This document shows positions 48,911 to 61,100 of a stretch of DNA of 64,000 nucleotides, piece by piece (the stretch's first letter is position 1; each line of letters opens with the position of its first letter). Source of the DNA: Choristoneura fumiferana (Eukaryota > Arthropoda > Insecta > Lepidoptera > Tortricidae); NCBI RefSeq assembly GCF_025370935.1, contig NC_133499.1:8237856-8301855 (forward strand), read 5' to 3'. The translations under genes were made by a program, and so were the position numbers. The notes beneath the pieces are model-generated. The model ran no database searches and was not told where the DNA came from. It saw only the letters and a list, made by a program, of their open reading frames with translations.

Positions 48911-51900
48911 GAGACGCTAAGTGCCTTTTTATTAAAATGTTTGAATAAAATATGTTTTTTGGTGTATGCATGTAATCAAAAGTTCCATAATTAAATGTAT
49001 TAAGCAGCACATATGATATTAAAGGAATAACGTAATATATCTCACATATACTAGAAATAACTACTAATTTAAGACTTTAGCTCGCTAGTTTTCATTTATT
49101 TATATTTTTGGGCTATTTGGTACCTATTTGTTGAAATAGATTGATGGAACTCTTTCGAAAAATACAAGTTATATGTCTTTGAATGATAAAAACAAAACAG
49201 AATAATGCTACATTGCATATAAGCTAGAAAACAGAAAAAAAAGCCTAGAGTCAAAAACATCTTAGAAATATTTTGCACTTTTAAGCGCGCTTAAGAGGTA
49301 AATTCCGATTTGTTTACAGCCAATACCTCTTATTTGCGCTGAGACTTAACTAAAAACTTAAATTGTATAAAACATGTAAGCATTTTAACAGTGTATTTCG
49401 GCGAAAAAATGCTTTAATTATGGATTTAAAATGATAGTTTATCCAATATATCTGCGTAAACTTGCTAGTTTAGAAGATAAAAAAAAACGTGTCTACAGGC
49501 AAAATCGCTTATCTGCAGTACCTTTTGAAGAAAAGCCCTATTTTAACCTACTCGGCGCGAGTATAGAGTAAATAACATAGCCCTATCCTATTAAGGATAA
49601 ATTATCTAAATAGAAACACAGAGATGTTTTTAGTATAACTAGCTTTTATAGGTTTTTAGAGCATGCAAACCTTTAAATGCGTTTTTTCTCGAAACTACAT
49701 TTCATGCAGATAAGCGATTCTGGTTGTAAGGGGACGATATATAATACGCCTTTAAAAACCCTTATAGCCATGCTAAAACTCAGTGTTACTCTCAATTAGT
49801 GCAATAAATAGGTCTACTCCCTACCGCGCTATAGTTTTTTAAGTTTTTTTTGCATTCCAATCCAACACCGGGTATTTTTTTGTCGCCAACCACAGGTAAG
49901 TATTGATCTTTTTTTTTGTTTTACTTTACTTGATCTGAGCGTCATAAGTGGATTTATTGTTAGACTTAACACAAGACCACTGTTCTTCTGAAAAATAAAT
50001 CAACTTACAAATTTTATGATGTTCCAAATCTAATTAGATAACTATACATACCTTGTTTAACTCCCGCCTTTTTATTACATACACAAGAAATAATTTGTGG
50101 CGTTATCTGGGAAAAGGTACCTTGTTTTCGGTATTGAGTTATTGATATCCCCATAATCTACTTACATTTAGCTATCAAACCATGTAATAAACTGCTTGTA
50201 GGTTTAATAGATATTTAAAAAAAAATGTTGAACCTCAAAAGCCGGAAAAGGTGATTATGAGAAAATTGAATTCAAACTTATACACCCAATAAAAGTATGT
50301 TGTTGTTGGAAGTTACATAGATAACATGCTATTTGAGGAGTAGATTGTACGGGCTTTCAGGTTTTGTAATTGTACAATGGTACAATTTTGTAATTGGACA
50401 ACTGTTTTCCTATAGTTTACTTTGCCAAAGTGCATAAAGTAAAAAAAAGGTTAATGGATTTTTTACTTAATTTTCTATTTATAGTATATTTCCATTGGAT
50501 TTTATCGAAGGAAAAATATTATGCGTAATGGACACTAAATAAGAACTACTCCGTTTTCAATTAACATTGTTTATTATATAAAAAAAATACTTTAACAAAA
50601 ATAACTTTGTGGTTTACAAATGTAATTAAACAGTCAAAATCAACAAATGTTTATATTTAGTGCGCTAAAACATAGCCAAATGAGATCAAATGAACTCAAC
50701 AAATCTTAAAAAAGTAGTTTTTTCATTTCAGTCATGTGTGTGTTTTCAGTTATGTTTGTCATTGGCGTTATGGGCACCTTTTGGGCGGGAAGGCGGAGGC
50801 GCGAGTTATTTGACTAAAGTTATAGTTCTTTTGGTATTTGTATGTACAGTAATTAAATATATTTTATTTGTCTTTTTTGTAATGTAGGTAGTTTAGTTAG
50901 TTTTTATTTTAATTGTTATGTTTCTCTTTTCTTACGTTCATGCTTATCTTGTATATTTTTATTATCTTTTCTCTTCAATGTATTAATAAATTATTTTTTT
51001 CATCATTATACTATTATATTATATTTAAATGTTTGCTACCACAGAACTTGTAAATTTCAAATTTAATTTGCTTTAAACAAACAAACAAACACTTAAAAAA
51101 GAAAGACTAAAAACACAAGTGCAGTGATGTACCCGCATCAGCTCTAAGAGCTGCTAGTGTGTTATTTCAATAATAATAATAAACAAACTGATCACCTCAA
51201 TCATTTGCAGATTATGTACGAGACATACTTGTTCTCCTTGAATTCCTCAACTCCTAATCACTGTATTGAACCTTGCATTCAAAGCCGCATGGTCAAAGAC
51301 TGTATATATTGTTGATAATTATCAACAATATACAGCGTGGAAACTTGATATGGGGCAGCAAGGGCAACTACTAAATCCCTTGCTGCTCCGCGAAAATGCT
51401 CTTAGGAGACCTTTACTAATTTTTTGAGTGATGACAATCAACATTCACAGATTTTTGATAAAATGTACAGTCAGAGAGAAAATCAACAAATTTGACTTTT
51501 TTTTTAATGCCAATCGGTTCCATTTCTATCAAGGATTAAAACACTCTTGGAGACCAACTAAGGTTAGAGTACTAGAACACCCACCAATCAAAGAAAACTT
51601 TTTCCATACAGTTTGTAAGGTACTAATTTGCAAAATTTCGCATGTTGTTTTTTTACAAATATGAATGCTTTATGCTTAAAGAAAATTAAACAGTATGTAG
51701 ACAACTAAAAACTGAGCATTTTAACCAAAGTTAGTGTCTTAACCCAGTATTGCTGCCCCAAGTCAACTTTCCACCCTGTCATGGCCTACCAATCTCTACA
51801 AGCTATATTTAATACAAAAAAACAGCAATAGATGGCACTACTATTAACATTTGTAAATTATAAAATGTGAATAAGCCGAATTAAGTAGAAATATTAAGAT

Positions 51901-52440
51901 TAAAATAAAGACTAGCATATTTTATATATTTTATAAACACAACTCACATCAACCTTAATTTGAAGATAAGAAACACCATAAAAATAATAAATTGAGGATA
52001 CGAAAGTATAGGCTACATTTGGCTACATTTCAGCTATGAGGCTTTCGTAGTGTTTTGCAATTGTGACGCTAGATGGCGAATAACCGGAATGCGCTTGCTG
52101 GGCTTGCCCCGCGCTTGCTCACATTCGTCGAAACTATTTGAGAGAAACATGCCATTCTCTTCTACTGACGTAAATAAGACAGGGACATCATGCGTATCTC
52201 TAGTCGTCTAGGCTCAGTTGGTGAGCTTGTTGGTTGTTATCAGTGTACCGTACGTATCCTTAGTGTCTCACTAGATGGCAATACGTATCGTGTTATTTGT
52301 GTTCTCACTGGTGCCATCTATTGGAAAATCGAAGGAAAGAAAAATAGCCAGTTGAATAGCCAGTATTAGGGTGATACCATTTGCTTGTACTAGGTGGTGT
52401 CTCTGTTATATATGTACTCTGTGACCCTGTATACATTGAC
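48911..52440. other. No gene seen before the zinc-finger gene
   Basis: AT-rich. Contains the inverse ATTCTGGTTGTAAGGGGACG stretch at 49719-49738 and a CAATATAC/GTATATTG dyad near 51300. The 5' end and promoter of the zinc-finger gene should lie in its last few hundred bases, but I cannot place a first non-coding exon. Confidence 0.4.
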
Positions 52441-52496
52441 AATCACCTGTGCAACCTTAAAGTACGTAACATTATTCTTCTCCCATCTTCAGAACC

Positions 52497-55400
52497 ATGA
52501 CAGAGACAGAGAAGCCTCCAGAACTGGACGAGAGGGACAAGGATGCCGATATGATGAGCATGTTTGCCAGCGTTTGGGTCAAGGTGGAGGTGGACGAAGA
52601 GCCAGAGCTGGTCGAGGAGCGGTGAGTGTTCTGATGTGACAGTAAATAAATAAATATAAATAAATATCACGGGACAATTCACACCAATTGTCCTAGTCCC
52701 AAAGTAAGCTTAGCAAAGCTTGTGTTATGGGTACTAAGCAACGGATAAATATAATTATATAGATAGATACATACTTAAATACATATTAAACACCCAAGAC
52801 CCGAGAACAAACATTCGTATTTTTCATACAAATATCTGACCCGACATGGGAATCGAACCCGGGACCTCAAGCTTCATACTCAGGTTCTCTAACCACTAGG
52901 CCATCTGGTCGTCTAAAAACAGACGACAGTGAGTGACTACTATTCATGACTAGTAGTGGTGACTAATAGCAGAAACTAGTCACAGTCTAGTGGACAAGAC
53001 TAACAGGCAGAGATAATTAGCTGTGGTTATGGCACTCATTAGTAGCAGTAATTAAGGTCACAAATCTTTGCAGTGGCTAATAGTATGGTAGACACTAATG
53101 CCACAAAACAGAAAGGTACAGAAGTCAATCTCATGTACGTACTTCACTTTCCATAACTACGCTCGGCGGTCTCTCTAGGGCTGTCAACTATGGCTTATGC
53201 ACAAAAAACTATTGTGGTAGTGGCACTCTTATCTGGTTGTTGGATTTACTGTTGAGAATGAAACGGGAAGAATGGAAATATAATTAATAATAACTAAAGT
53301 ATTTTACAGTACAGAAGCCGTGGTGGCATAGTGGTTTGACCTATCGCCTCTCAAGCTGAGGGTCAAACCCCGGCTCGCACCTCTGAGTTTTTCGAAATTC
53401 ATGTGCTTTGCGGTGAAGGAAAACATCGTGAGGAAACCTGCACAAACCTGCGAAGCAATTCAATGGTGTGTGTGAAGTTCCCAATCCGCACTGGGCCCGC
53501 GTGGGAACTATGGCCCAAGCCCTCTTGTTCTGAGAGGAGGCCTGTGCAAGCAATGCCTGCAATTAAAAAGTATTTTAATGTTAATGTCATTTTATATTAC
53601 AAATTTGTCACAGAAAATATCTTGCGAAGATTTCGACATGGCGAAATGCACGATTATTATATTTCAAAGTGTAATAAATTCGCATCCTCCATTATTGCAC
53701 AAAAAAGTTCACAGACGCGTGTCTCAAGCGGATGGTACTTGCGCTCCCACTGGTCCCAATCTCGATTGCTGGAGCGCACTTTTTATGTAGATTGATTTCT
53801 GTACCTTTCTGTTTTGTGCTAATGCCTAGTGGCAGGCACTAGTAGCTGTGACTAGTGGCAGGCACTAGTAGCTGTGACTAGTGGCAGGCACTAGTAGCTG
53901 TGACTAGTGGCAGGCACTAGTAGCTGTGACTAGTGGCAGGCACTAGTAGCTGTGACTAGTGGCAGGCACTAGTAGCTGTGACTAGTGACAGGACTAGTAG
54001 CTGTGACTAGTGACAGGCACTAGTAGCTGTGACTAGTGGCAGGCACTAGTAGCTGTGACTAGTGGCAGGCACTAGTAGCTGTGACTAGTGGCAGGCACTA
54101 GTAGCTGTGACTAGTGGCAGGCACTAGTAGCTGTGACTAGTGGCAGGACTAGTAGCTGTGACTAGTGACAAGCACTAGTAGCTGTGACTAGTGGCAGGCA
54201 CTAGTAGCTGTGACTAGTGGCAGGCATTAGTAGCTGTGACTAGTGGCAGACACTAGTAGCTGTCAGACAGACAAACAAAATGATCTCTAAAGGGTTTTGG
54301 CAGTTTATATTTTGTAAATCTTTTGCCTTCTCAATCGGGGCCCGCGTGAGAACTACGGCCCAACCCCTCTCATTCTGAGAGTAGGCCTGTGCCCAGCAGT
54401 GGGACGTACATAAGCTGGGATGATGATGATGATGATGATGAAATGGTTTGTTGTTTCCAGGACAACAAGGAGTAAGCGCTCAAAGAAGGCACCGAAGAAC
54501 TTAATATGTGATCAATGTGACTACAGTACAGCTTACAAAAACTGCCTGGAACTCCACATCCTCGGCCATAGCTCTGACAAAGCGTTCTCCTGCAACAGCT
54601 GTGAGTACAAATCCAAATATCCAACAGCCTTACAACGGCACATAGCAATCAGACACCACGAAATGAATGGAGACCAACCCATGGACAACGGAAAACCATT
54701 GACTCTACACAAGTGCCAAGATTGCGAGTATACTACGTATTACAAATGGAATTTAAACAGTCACAAGCGTAAGCATAAGACAGTGAAACAGTTCAAATGT
54801 CCGTTCCCGGAGTGTCCTTTTGAAACTGCATACAGACATAATTATATCAAACATAGCAAGGTGCATAAAGAAGCTGTGGTATTCAGATGCGATAAATGTC
54901 CCTTTACAACCAAATTTGAAGGGCATATAACTAGACATTTAGCAAAAATCCACAATGAGGTCACGGAGAAGGCAAATAAGTGCGATCTGTGTGATTTTTC
55001 AACTAAAACTAAATGGAGGTTGAAGATTCATCAAAACAGAGGCAAGAGGGAAGAAGCAATCAAATGTACATACTGTCAGTTCGAAACTTACTTCATGTGT
55101 GCTTATAAAAAACATAAAGTCGATCATTATAATGAAATATATACAAATCCGAAGAGAAAGACTTTTGACGGAGAGCAGGAAACAATGAAAGATATACAAG
55201 ACAAAACTATGACAAGCTTCCACGAGAAAGTATCCCAAATGGCAATGTCATATCAGAATTACATCGAAAAGGACATGCAGAATTATCTACCGAACACAGA
55301 GCTGGAGAATCATAACAAGTATAACTTAGACCCAGATTGCGTTGACTGGAACAACATACAAGTACTAGAAACCGAGGATAGAGAACGACCGTTCCAATGT

Positions 55401-56000
55401 CACATGTGTTCGTACACATCGAAGTTCAAAGCTTCAGTGCAGCGACACTTCCAACGACATCATACAGGAAGCCATAACCGACCATATAAGTGTGTAAACT
55501 GCGATTTCTCAACTAAAACCAAGGATCAAATAGCGTTGCACAATAAACGGAGTCTATCAGATACACTGTTGTTCTGTGATGCTTGTGAATTTACAACGCA
55601 GTATAAATGCCAGTTTGTGACACATCAGAAGTGTCACTATGCGTACAAATGCACGGCTTGCACCTATTCGTGCAAGCATAAGTATGAATTGCAACGGCAT
55701 TATGGTATAATGCATTTAGGTAACGGTATAAAATGTAGGTTCTGTGAATACAAAGCTTCGAGGAAAGATAGTGTTTTGTGCCATGAAACTATACATACTG
55801 GTGTTAAACCTTTCAAATGTGAATTGTGTGATTATACATCGATAAGAAAGTCGCTTTTAGATAACCATGTGAAGCGGTATCATAGTGATATAAAGAAGGA
55901 TGTGGCTATAATAAGTGAAAGTAAGATACAGAGTCTGAAAGTGCCATTGCTCTTGTCTGAAGATCCGATTGATTTTTGTATGGAACACACTGATAAGTAA
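52497..56000 (+). CDS. Poly-C2H2 zinc-finger protein, two coding exons
   Basis: Exon 1 52497-52621, exon 2 54461-56000; 1665 nt, 554 residues. The ATG lies 4 bp after an acceptor (CATCTTCAG), so a 5' non-coding exon is likely upstream. The donor GTGAGT follows GAGCG and the acceptor TTTCCAG precedes GACAACAAGG, joining in phase. The N-terminus is acidic (MTETEKPPELDERD). Thirteen C2H2-type fingers follow: seven at about residues 58-265 and six at 355-516, split by a ~90-residue linker. Most read C-x2-C-[DE]-[FY]-[ST]-x-K-like, as in ZFY/REST-type fingers. Fingers 6 and 9 (CDFSTKTK) lack the last histidine. Probably a nuclear DNA-binding regulator; no ZAD, BTB or SET domain, and the orthologue is not identified. 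Confidence 0.88.
52665..52915 (-). mobile_element. SINE family 2 in the zinc-finger gene intron
   Basis: Plus strand reads ACGGGACAATTCACACC, AGTCCCAAAGTAAGCTTAGC and GGGAATCGAACCCGGGACC, then CTAACCACTAGGCCATCTGG: a complete element with the head at the right. It gives the intact form of the SINE that the BEL element interrupts at 56272/62498. Confidence 0.75.
53314..53555 (+). mobile_element. SINE family 1 in the zinc-finger gene intron
   Basis: Head GAAGCCGTGGTGGCATAGTG, B-box region partly deleted (GAGGGTCAAACCCCGGC), tail AGAGGAGGCCTGTGC. The (GAT)n end is lost. Confidence 0.7.
53827..54262. repeat. 26-bp minisatellite, ~17 copies
   Basis: Unit GGCAGGCACTAGTAGCTGTG then ACTAGT, repeated head to tail with few changes. 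Two units are 24 bp (GC lost), and several have GACAGG or GACAAG. The units contain the dyad ACTAGT. Related single motifs (GACTAGTAGTGG) lie at 52930-53060, so the array probably grew from local intron sequence. Confidence 0.92.
54330..54442 (+). mobile_element. SINE family 1 3' end abutting the exon 2 acceptor
   Basis: GGGGCCCGCGTGAGAAC, GAGAGTAGGCCTGTGCCCAG and (GAT)7-8. The microsatellite ends only about 20 bp before the AG at 54459-54460, so the polypyrimidine tract is just TGGTTTGTTGTTTCC. Confidence 0.7.
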
Positions 56001-56082
56001 GCAAAGTATGTGCTTAGATTCCACATAGTATCATCTTAGCGTATTGTATATTTTGTATTATAAATGCGAAAGTTTGTGAGTG

Positions 56083-56272
56083 GTTAGAGAACCTGACTAC
56101 GAAGCTTGAGGTCCCGGGTTGGATTCCCGTGTCGGGGCAGATATTTGTATGAAAAATACGAATGTTTGTTCTCGGGTCTTGGGTGTTTACTATGTATTTA
56201 AGTATGTATCTATCTATATAATTGTATTTATCCGTTGCTTAGTACCATAACACAAGCTTTGCTAAAGCTTAC
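56083..56272 (+). mobile_element. SINE family 2, 5' part, interrupted by the BEL element
   Basis: TTAGAGAACCTGACTACGAAG, GTCCCGGGTTGGATTCCCG (B-box C to G change), GATATTTGTATGAAAAATAC up to GCTAAAGCTTAC. It resumes after the BEL element with CTTACTTTGGGACTAGGTC at 62498. Only the 5-bp CTTAC is duplicated. Confidence 0.8.
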
Positions 56273-56873
56273 TGTTCAGTATTGCCAGATGTCAGGAGCC
56301 TTTACCTCCTAATATTTTTTATTCACGGTGGCCACACCTTAATTGTTATAACTACCGACATCCGAATAACCGCTCCCCTCCACTTTTTCGATAACAAAAC
56401 CAGCTGACTCGTCAGCTGGAGCGCCATTCATTCTCTATTTTTTAATATTATTTTAAGAATTTGAATTGTAACAGCCGTTACGCTGCCCAAACTTTACAAG
56501 CTTTCCTTCAAACCGTAGTTTTTAAATTTAACGTAAGCTCAGTGCTGCTGCTGAAGCCTCCCTGCACCCCTGCGCTGATCTGAAGGCTAAGTACGACACC
56601 AGAGGTAAGAGTTAACAGTGATTCCGGAGGAGCTGAAGACTTCGAGCCAACGGTGCCCGTTACCGACGCCCTAAGATCCTGCCCTGCAGCAGACGAGGAG
56701 TTCTCAGGTGAGAGCTTCCTACAGCAGCTATTATTTCGCGTGCTTTTTCATTTTATTTATTAGTTTGTCGCGGGACGCCATATTTTGCTTCCGGCACGTT
56801 CCTTCACCATCCCGACTTTCCTCTCGTTGCTCTTTCGAAATTTCTATACAGTCCACTTCCCCTTTCTCGCACA
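56273..56873 (+). repeat. BEL/Pao 5' LTR, 601 bp
   Basis: TG...CA ends. It contains the dyad CAGCTGACTCGTCAGCTG. Compared with the 3' LTR it has one extra base in TTGTTATAACTACC, one extra T in GTGCTTTTTC, and G instead of A in TTATTAGTTTGTC. Confidence 0.93.
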
Positions 56874-56878
56874 TTTTT

Positions 56879-56896
56879 TGGTCCTTCGAGCCGGAT
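56879..56896 (+). other. Primer-binding site complementary to tRNA-Tyr 3' end
   Basis: TGGTCCTTCGAGCCGGAT lies 5 bases after the LTR. Its complement, ending CGAAGGACCA, matches the 3' end of insect tRNA-Tyr from memory of that tRNA's acceptor stem. Confidence 0.75.
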
Positions 56897-56989
56897 ATTT
56901 TGATAAGTGACCTTTTTTCGTCGTTTTTCGTTGTCACTTGTTGAAAGTTCGTTTGGTGTAACTATCCTTTAAAAATTCCTTAACCTTTG

Positions 56990-57630
56990 TCGGGTAAGCA
57001 AAATATTGCGTCAATAAGTTGGCGGAAGGTTTGTAAAGTTCGTTACAAAATTGTCGTTAGGGTCGGATAAATTATAGGCTGGTAACCCTCATATATTGTC
57101 GTTGGAAGCGGTTACTGGTCTGTAGTATTCCTTCCCGTTTTTTCGTTGTCGTTGGGTTCGGTAGAATATTGGCTAACAACCCTCATTTATTTTATTTTTC
57201 GTTGGAGACCGTTGTTAGTCCATATTTCAAATACCTTCCCGTTATTTTTAGTATATTTACTTTAAATAATAATTTTTCGTTGTCGTTGGGTCAGGTACAC
57301 AATAGACTAACAACCCTCATTTATTTCTTTCGTCGTTGAGAGTGGTTGTTAGTTGTTGTTTAAATACCTTCCCGTTATTTTAATTTAGTTACTTTAAACT
57401 AAAAATTGTCGCTGTCGTTGGGTCGGGTACACGATAGATTAACAACCCTCATTCTTTTATCGCTTTCGTTTTTTTCGTTGAGAGGTGTTGGTCTGTGGTT
57501 ATCCTTCCTGTTAATTTTTTCGTTATCGTTAAAAAGGTAGGTCTAATTTAAATTTGCAACCCTCATTTATTTATATTTTGTCGTTGGGAGGGGTTTGCTA
57601 TATTTAACGTTACCACCTCTTACTATTATT
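56990..57630 (+). repeat. Degenerate tandem repeats in the BEL leader
   Basis: About five diverged units of roughly 110-140 bp share GTCGTTGGGTC(G)GGTA, CTAACAACCCTCATTTAT, CGTTG-GGTTGTTAGT and CCTTCCCGTTATTTT. They precede the gag start and have no open frame. A packaging or translational role is possible but unproven. Confidence 0.75.
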
Positions 57631-57663
57631 TTCGTTAATTTCGCATTTGCGTATTAAATTACC

Positions 57664-57842
57664 GGTGGTAGGACCTTGTGCAAGTCCGCCCGGGTTGGGA
57701 CCACCATCTTATCCGTGAACCTGCCGTGAAATAACAGCGTTCGCGCTGTTGTGTTTCGGTAAAGGGGATAAGACAGCCGGTTTAAATTTAACTAGCACAC
57801 AGAGGCATTTTATCTGTCCTCAAGGTTAGGTAGCGTATCGAA
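57664..57842 (+). repeat. Diverged retroposon-like segment in the BEL leader
   Basis: GGTGGTAGGACCTTGTGCAA, ACCACCATCTT, CTGTTGTGTTTCGG and ATAAGACAGCCGGT follow the same order as the poly(A) retroposon family (minus strand at 12516-12805). Either the BEL lineage captured the retroposon, or the retroposon arose from such a leader. Confidence 0.6.
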
Positions 57843-58165
57843 TTTTTCATCAAAATCGGTTGTATTTACGACCCCTCCGTTTTTGTTGGCCCTATTTATT
57901 AAACTCCGTTTTTTTCGTTCGTTTTTTTAATCTCCTGTACATAACCGTTACGGTGCGGTTTGGAGGCGGTTAAGTATATTTTTCGAACTGGTAACATTTA
58001 TATTTTCCGTGGCGGTTGTTAGTATATTTCCGTCTACCCGTAGTTATTTTCATGTCGGCGCCATTTTAGTTCGTTGCTGTGGCTGTGTGTAGGAGATTAA
58101 AAGAAATTGAAGTAAAGTAATTCCGTGTGATATTTCGCGTGTGTTTAGAGTGATAAGTGCGGAAA

Positions 58166-61100
58166 ATGTCGAAAACTCAAGATAGAGAGTTGGGAGCTGA
58201 GTTAGCCGACCCTGCGCGCGTAGCTCGAGACTACGCGTTAATGCGTCTCGAATATTTAGTAGCTGCAAACGATGGTGAGTTGCGATTATGTTCTGATAAC
58301 GATTTTGAGACAATTTCGGGCGAATATCACAGTGCTATGCGTCAAGTTTTATGTTCTATGCCGTTAAACATGCATCGCGAAGAGTTTCGTACAACGCAGG
58401 TATTTGACGCGAATTTGCGAGCCGTCAGAGCGCGTTGGACTGAGTTGCAATCGGACCGAGCTGTAAAGCCGGTTCAAGAAGCGCCTCCGTCTCACGCTGC
58501 TAGACTTCCAAAAATTAACATACGAGACTTTGACGGAAAATTAGAAAATTGGGTGTCGTTCAGACAGTTGTATGAATCATTGATTCATAGGCGCCCGGAT
58601 TTGGCCGACGTAGAAAAGCTGCATTATTTGCTAACAATCGTAAAAAACGAGGCGTATGATTTAATAAAGAATTACCCGCTCACGAACGAGAGTTACGGTG
58701 TCGCGTATAGCGCTTTATGTAGGAAATATAATAAGACGCGACAAATCGCGACCGTTTATTTTGAGAAACTCGTGAACTGTGAACCGGTTCGTAGTTCTCG
58801 AGACTTAGACCGGGTTATACGGACGTTTACGGAGAATTTAATGATTTTAAATTCGTATAAGCTACCGGACAAAAATTTTATGTTAGTGCACTTGCTGTGG
58901 TCGAAACTAGACAAGGCTACTAAGGAACAGTTTGAATTAGAGCATAATTCCGACGGGGTTCCGGACTTTGACGTGTTAGGACAATTTATCGAAAAGAGGC
59001 GTCGGGCGCTCGAAAACGTAGGTACGATCTCACCGCCGGCGAACATACCAACGCCAGCCGGGAATAAAACGAATTCTAAGCATAAAACGGCTTTCGTGGC
59101 CGCTGCTGTGTCATGCGCGGTATGCAAAGGGTCGCACCATATCCTAACCTGTCCAACGTTTTTAAAATATAGTCCGGGCGACCGGTTCACATTCGCTAAA
59201 CAGAGTAGACTTTGTATTTTATGCTTGTCGAGCGCGCACTCCGTGAAGCGTTGTCGCTCGAAGCAGCGATGTGAACACTGTCGGTACTCGCATCATACTC
59301 TGTTGCATTTTCATAAACCGGAGCAACCTAGCATTATGAATAAATCGGCTGGGGCGGCTGACGAGGCCATCGCCATGGTGGCCGGCCCGGCGACCGGACC
59401 CACTTTATTTGCGACTGCCGTAGTTTTGGTCACAGATCGAACCGGTAAACGGGTTCCGGTGCGTGTGCTACTAGACTGCGCTAGCGCTTGCAACTTCATA
59501 TCGGAACAGTGTGTAAACAGGCTAGGTTTGAAAGCGAGTAAAGCGAAGCACATTGTTAGCGGTATAGGCCAGGCGCTAGCGGAACCTAGTGGGACTTTGT
59601 CGTGTACTATCTCATCCAATACTGATGAACATAATAGTACATTTTCGTTCGAGGCATATGTTTTGCCGACTATATGTTCCGACATGCCAACCGGACATAT
59701 TAAACCGTCGTCGTGGTTAACGAATAGAGACCTGGCCTTCGCGGACCCGTGTTGGAATGAACCGGGTCCGATCGACATGCTGCTAGGCGTTGACGTGTTC
59801 GCATCATCGTTACGTCCAGGATTGATCCAGGGTGACCCGGGTCAGCCAACGGTTATCAAAACCATATTCGGTTGGATCGTGATGGGTGGTGGCGCATTGG
59901 ATATTTCTCGTCCTCGTCGTGGCAGTTGTCATGTCACTACAAAAATCACAGAGAACCTATCGTTAGATGACTCCATTCGGAGGTTTTGGGAGTTGGAGGA
60001 CGTTCACACCTCGACCAATGTCCTTCTATCGAAAAATGACGCATTGTGTGAGCAACATTTTGCCACGAATTATCGTCGTACGGAAGAGGGTAGGTATATT
60101 GTTCCACTACCCTTCGCCGACCTTACAAGTAAACCAATTTTCAACGGCTCTCGTGCCATCGCGCTTAAGCGCTTCTCATTGTTGGAAAAGAAGCTTCAGC
60201 TAAACTCGGAACTTTCGAAGAGTTATGCGGCATGCATGGAGGATTACGAGGCGTGTGGTCATCTGGAAAGGTGTGACCCTCCGGCAAACGATAGCGGTCA
60301 TTGTTTTTACATTCCTCATCACGGGATTCTGAGGCTCTCTTCAACTAGTACCCCTCTCCGCGTGGTATTCGACGCCAGCGCCAGGGACGTGCGAGGTATC
60401 TCATTAAACGACACATTGCTAGCGGGACCCAAACTACAAAAAAATATCTTCCACTTGCTTCTTCGTTTCCGGTGGCACGCCGTGGTTTTCACTGCTGATG
60501 TAAAGCAGATGTATAGGCAGATATTAGTGTTCCCGGAGGACGCGGAATACCAACGCATCCTTTGGCGTAGAAGGAAGCCACCGGAAGCTAGGATCCGGGT
60601 CAGTTCGGCCGAAGCTGACGCTTGGCCACGGTCAGCCTCCTCAGTCGATACAGATTCTTATCTCGGTGAGCAAAAACTGGTCCCTCTGGTCGCACGTTCT
60701 AGTGAAGAAACCCCATCCGTAATATTGTTGAATAAATTCTCGTCGTTAAAAACTCTAGAACGTGTGGTGGCATACTGCCTACGTTACATCCATAACTTAA
60801 AACACCGCTTATCTAAAAATAAGGCCATCACCGGCCCCATAACCCCGGTGGAGGTCACGCGAGCCCTTATGGCTTTAATAAAGTTTTCTCAAATGAATCA
60901 CTTCTCGTCGGAAATCGAACTTTTGAAAGTTCATAAATTTAATTCTCTATCGAAAACTTTAAAAAAATTATCGCCTTTCGTAGATGATGCGGGCCTCTTG
61001 AGGGTGGGCGGTCGCCTATCTCGCGCATTCGTCGACTTCGATATAAAGCACCCGTTGCTTCTACCTCGAGACGACCGTCTAACCGTGCCTTTAATTGAAG

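Noticed and set aside
52394..52639. 81-residue open frame at the zinc-finger first exon
   Set aside because: It reads the exon in a different frame and runs through the splice acceptor; the in-phase frame from 52497 joins correctly to the zinc-finger exon.
53827..54262. CRISPR-like array
   Set aside because: Units are contiguous with no spacers, in a eukaryotic intron. It is a minisatellite.
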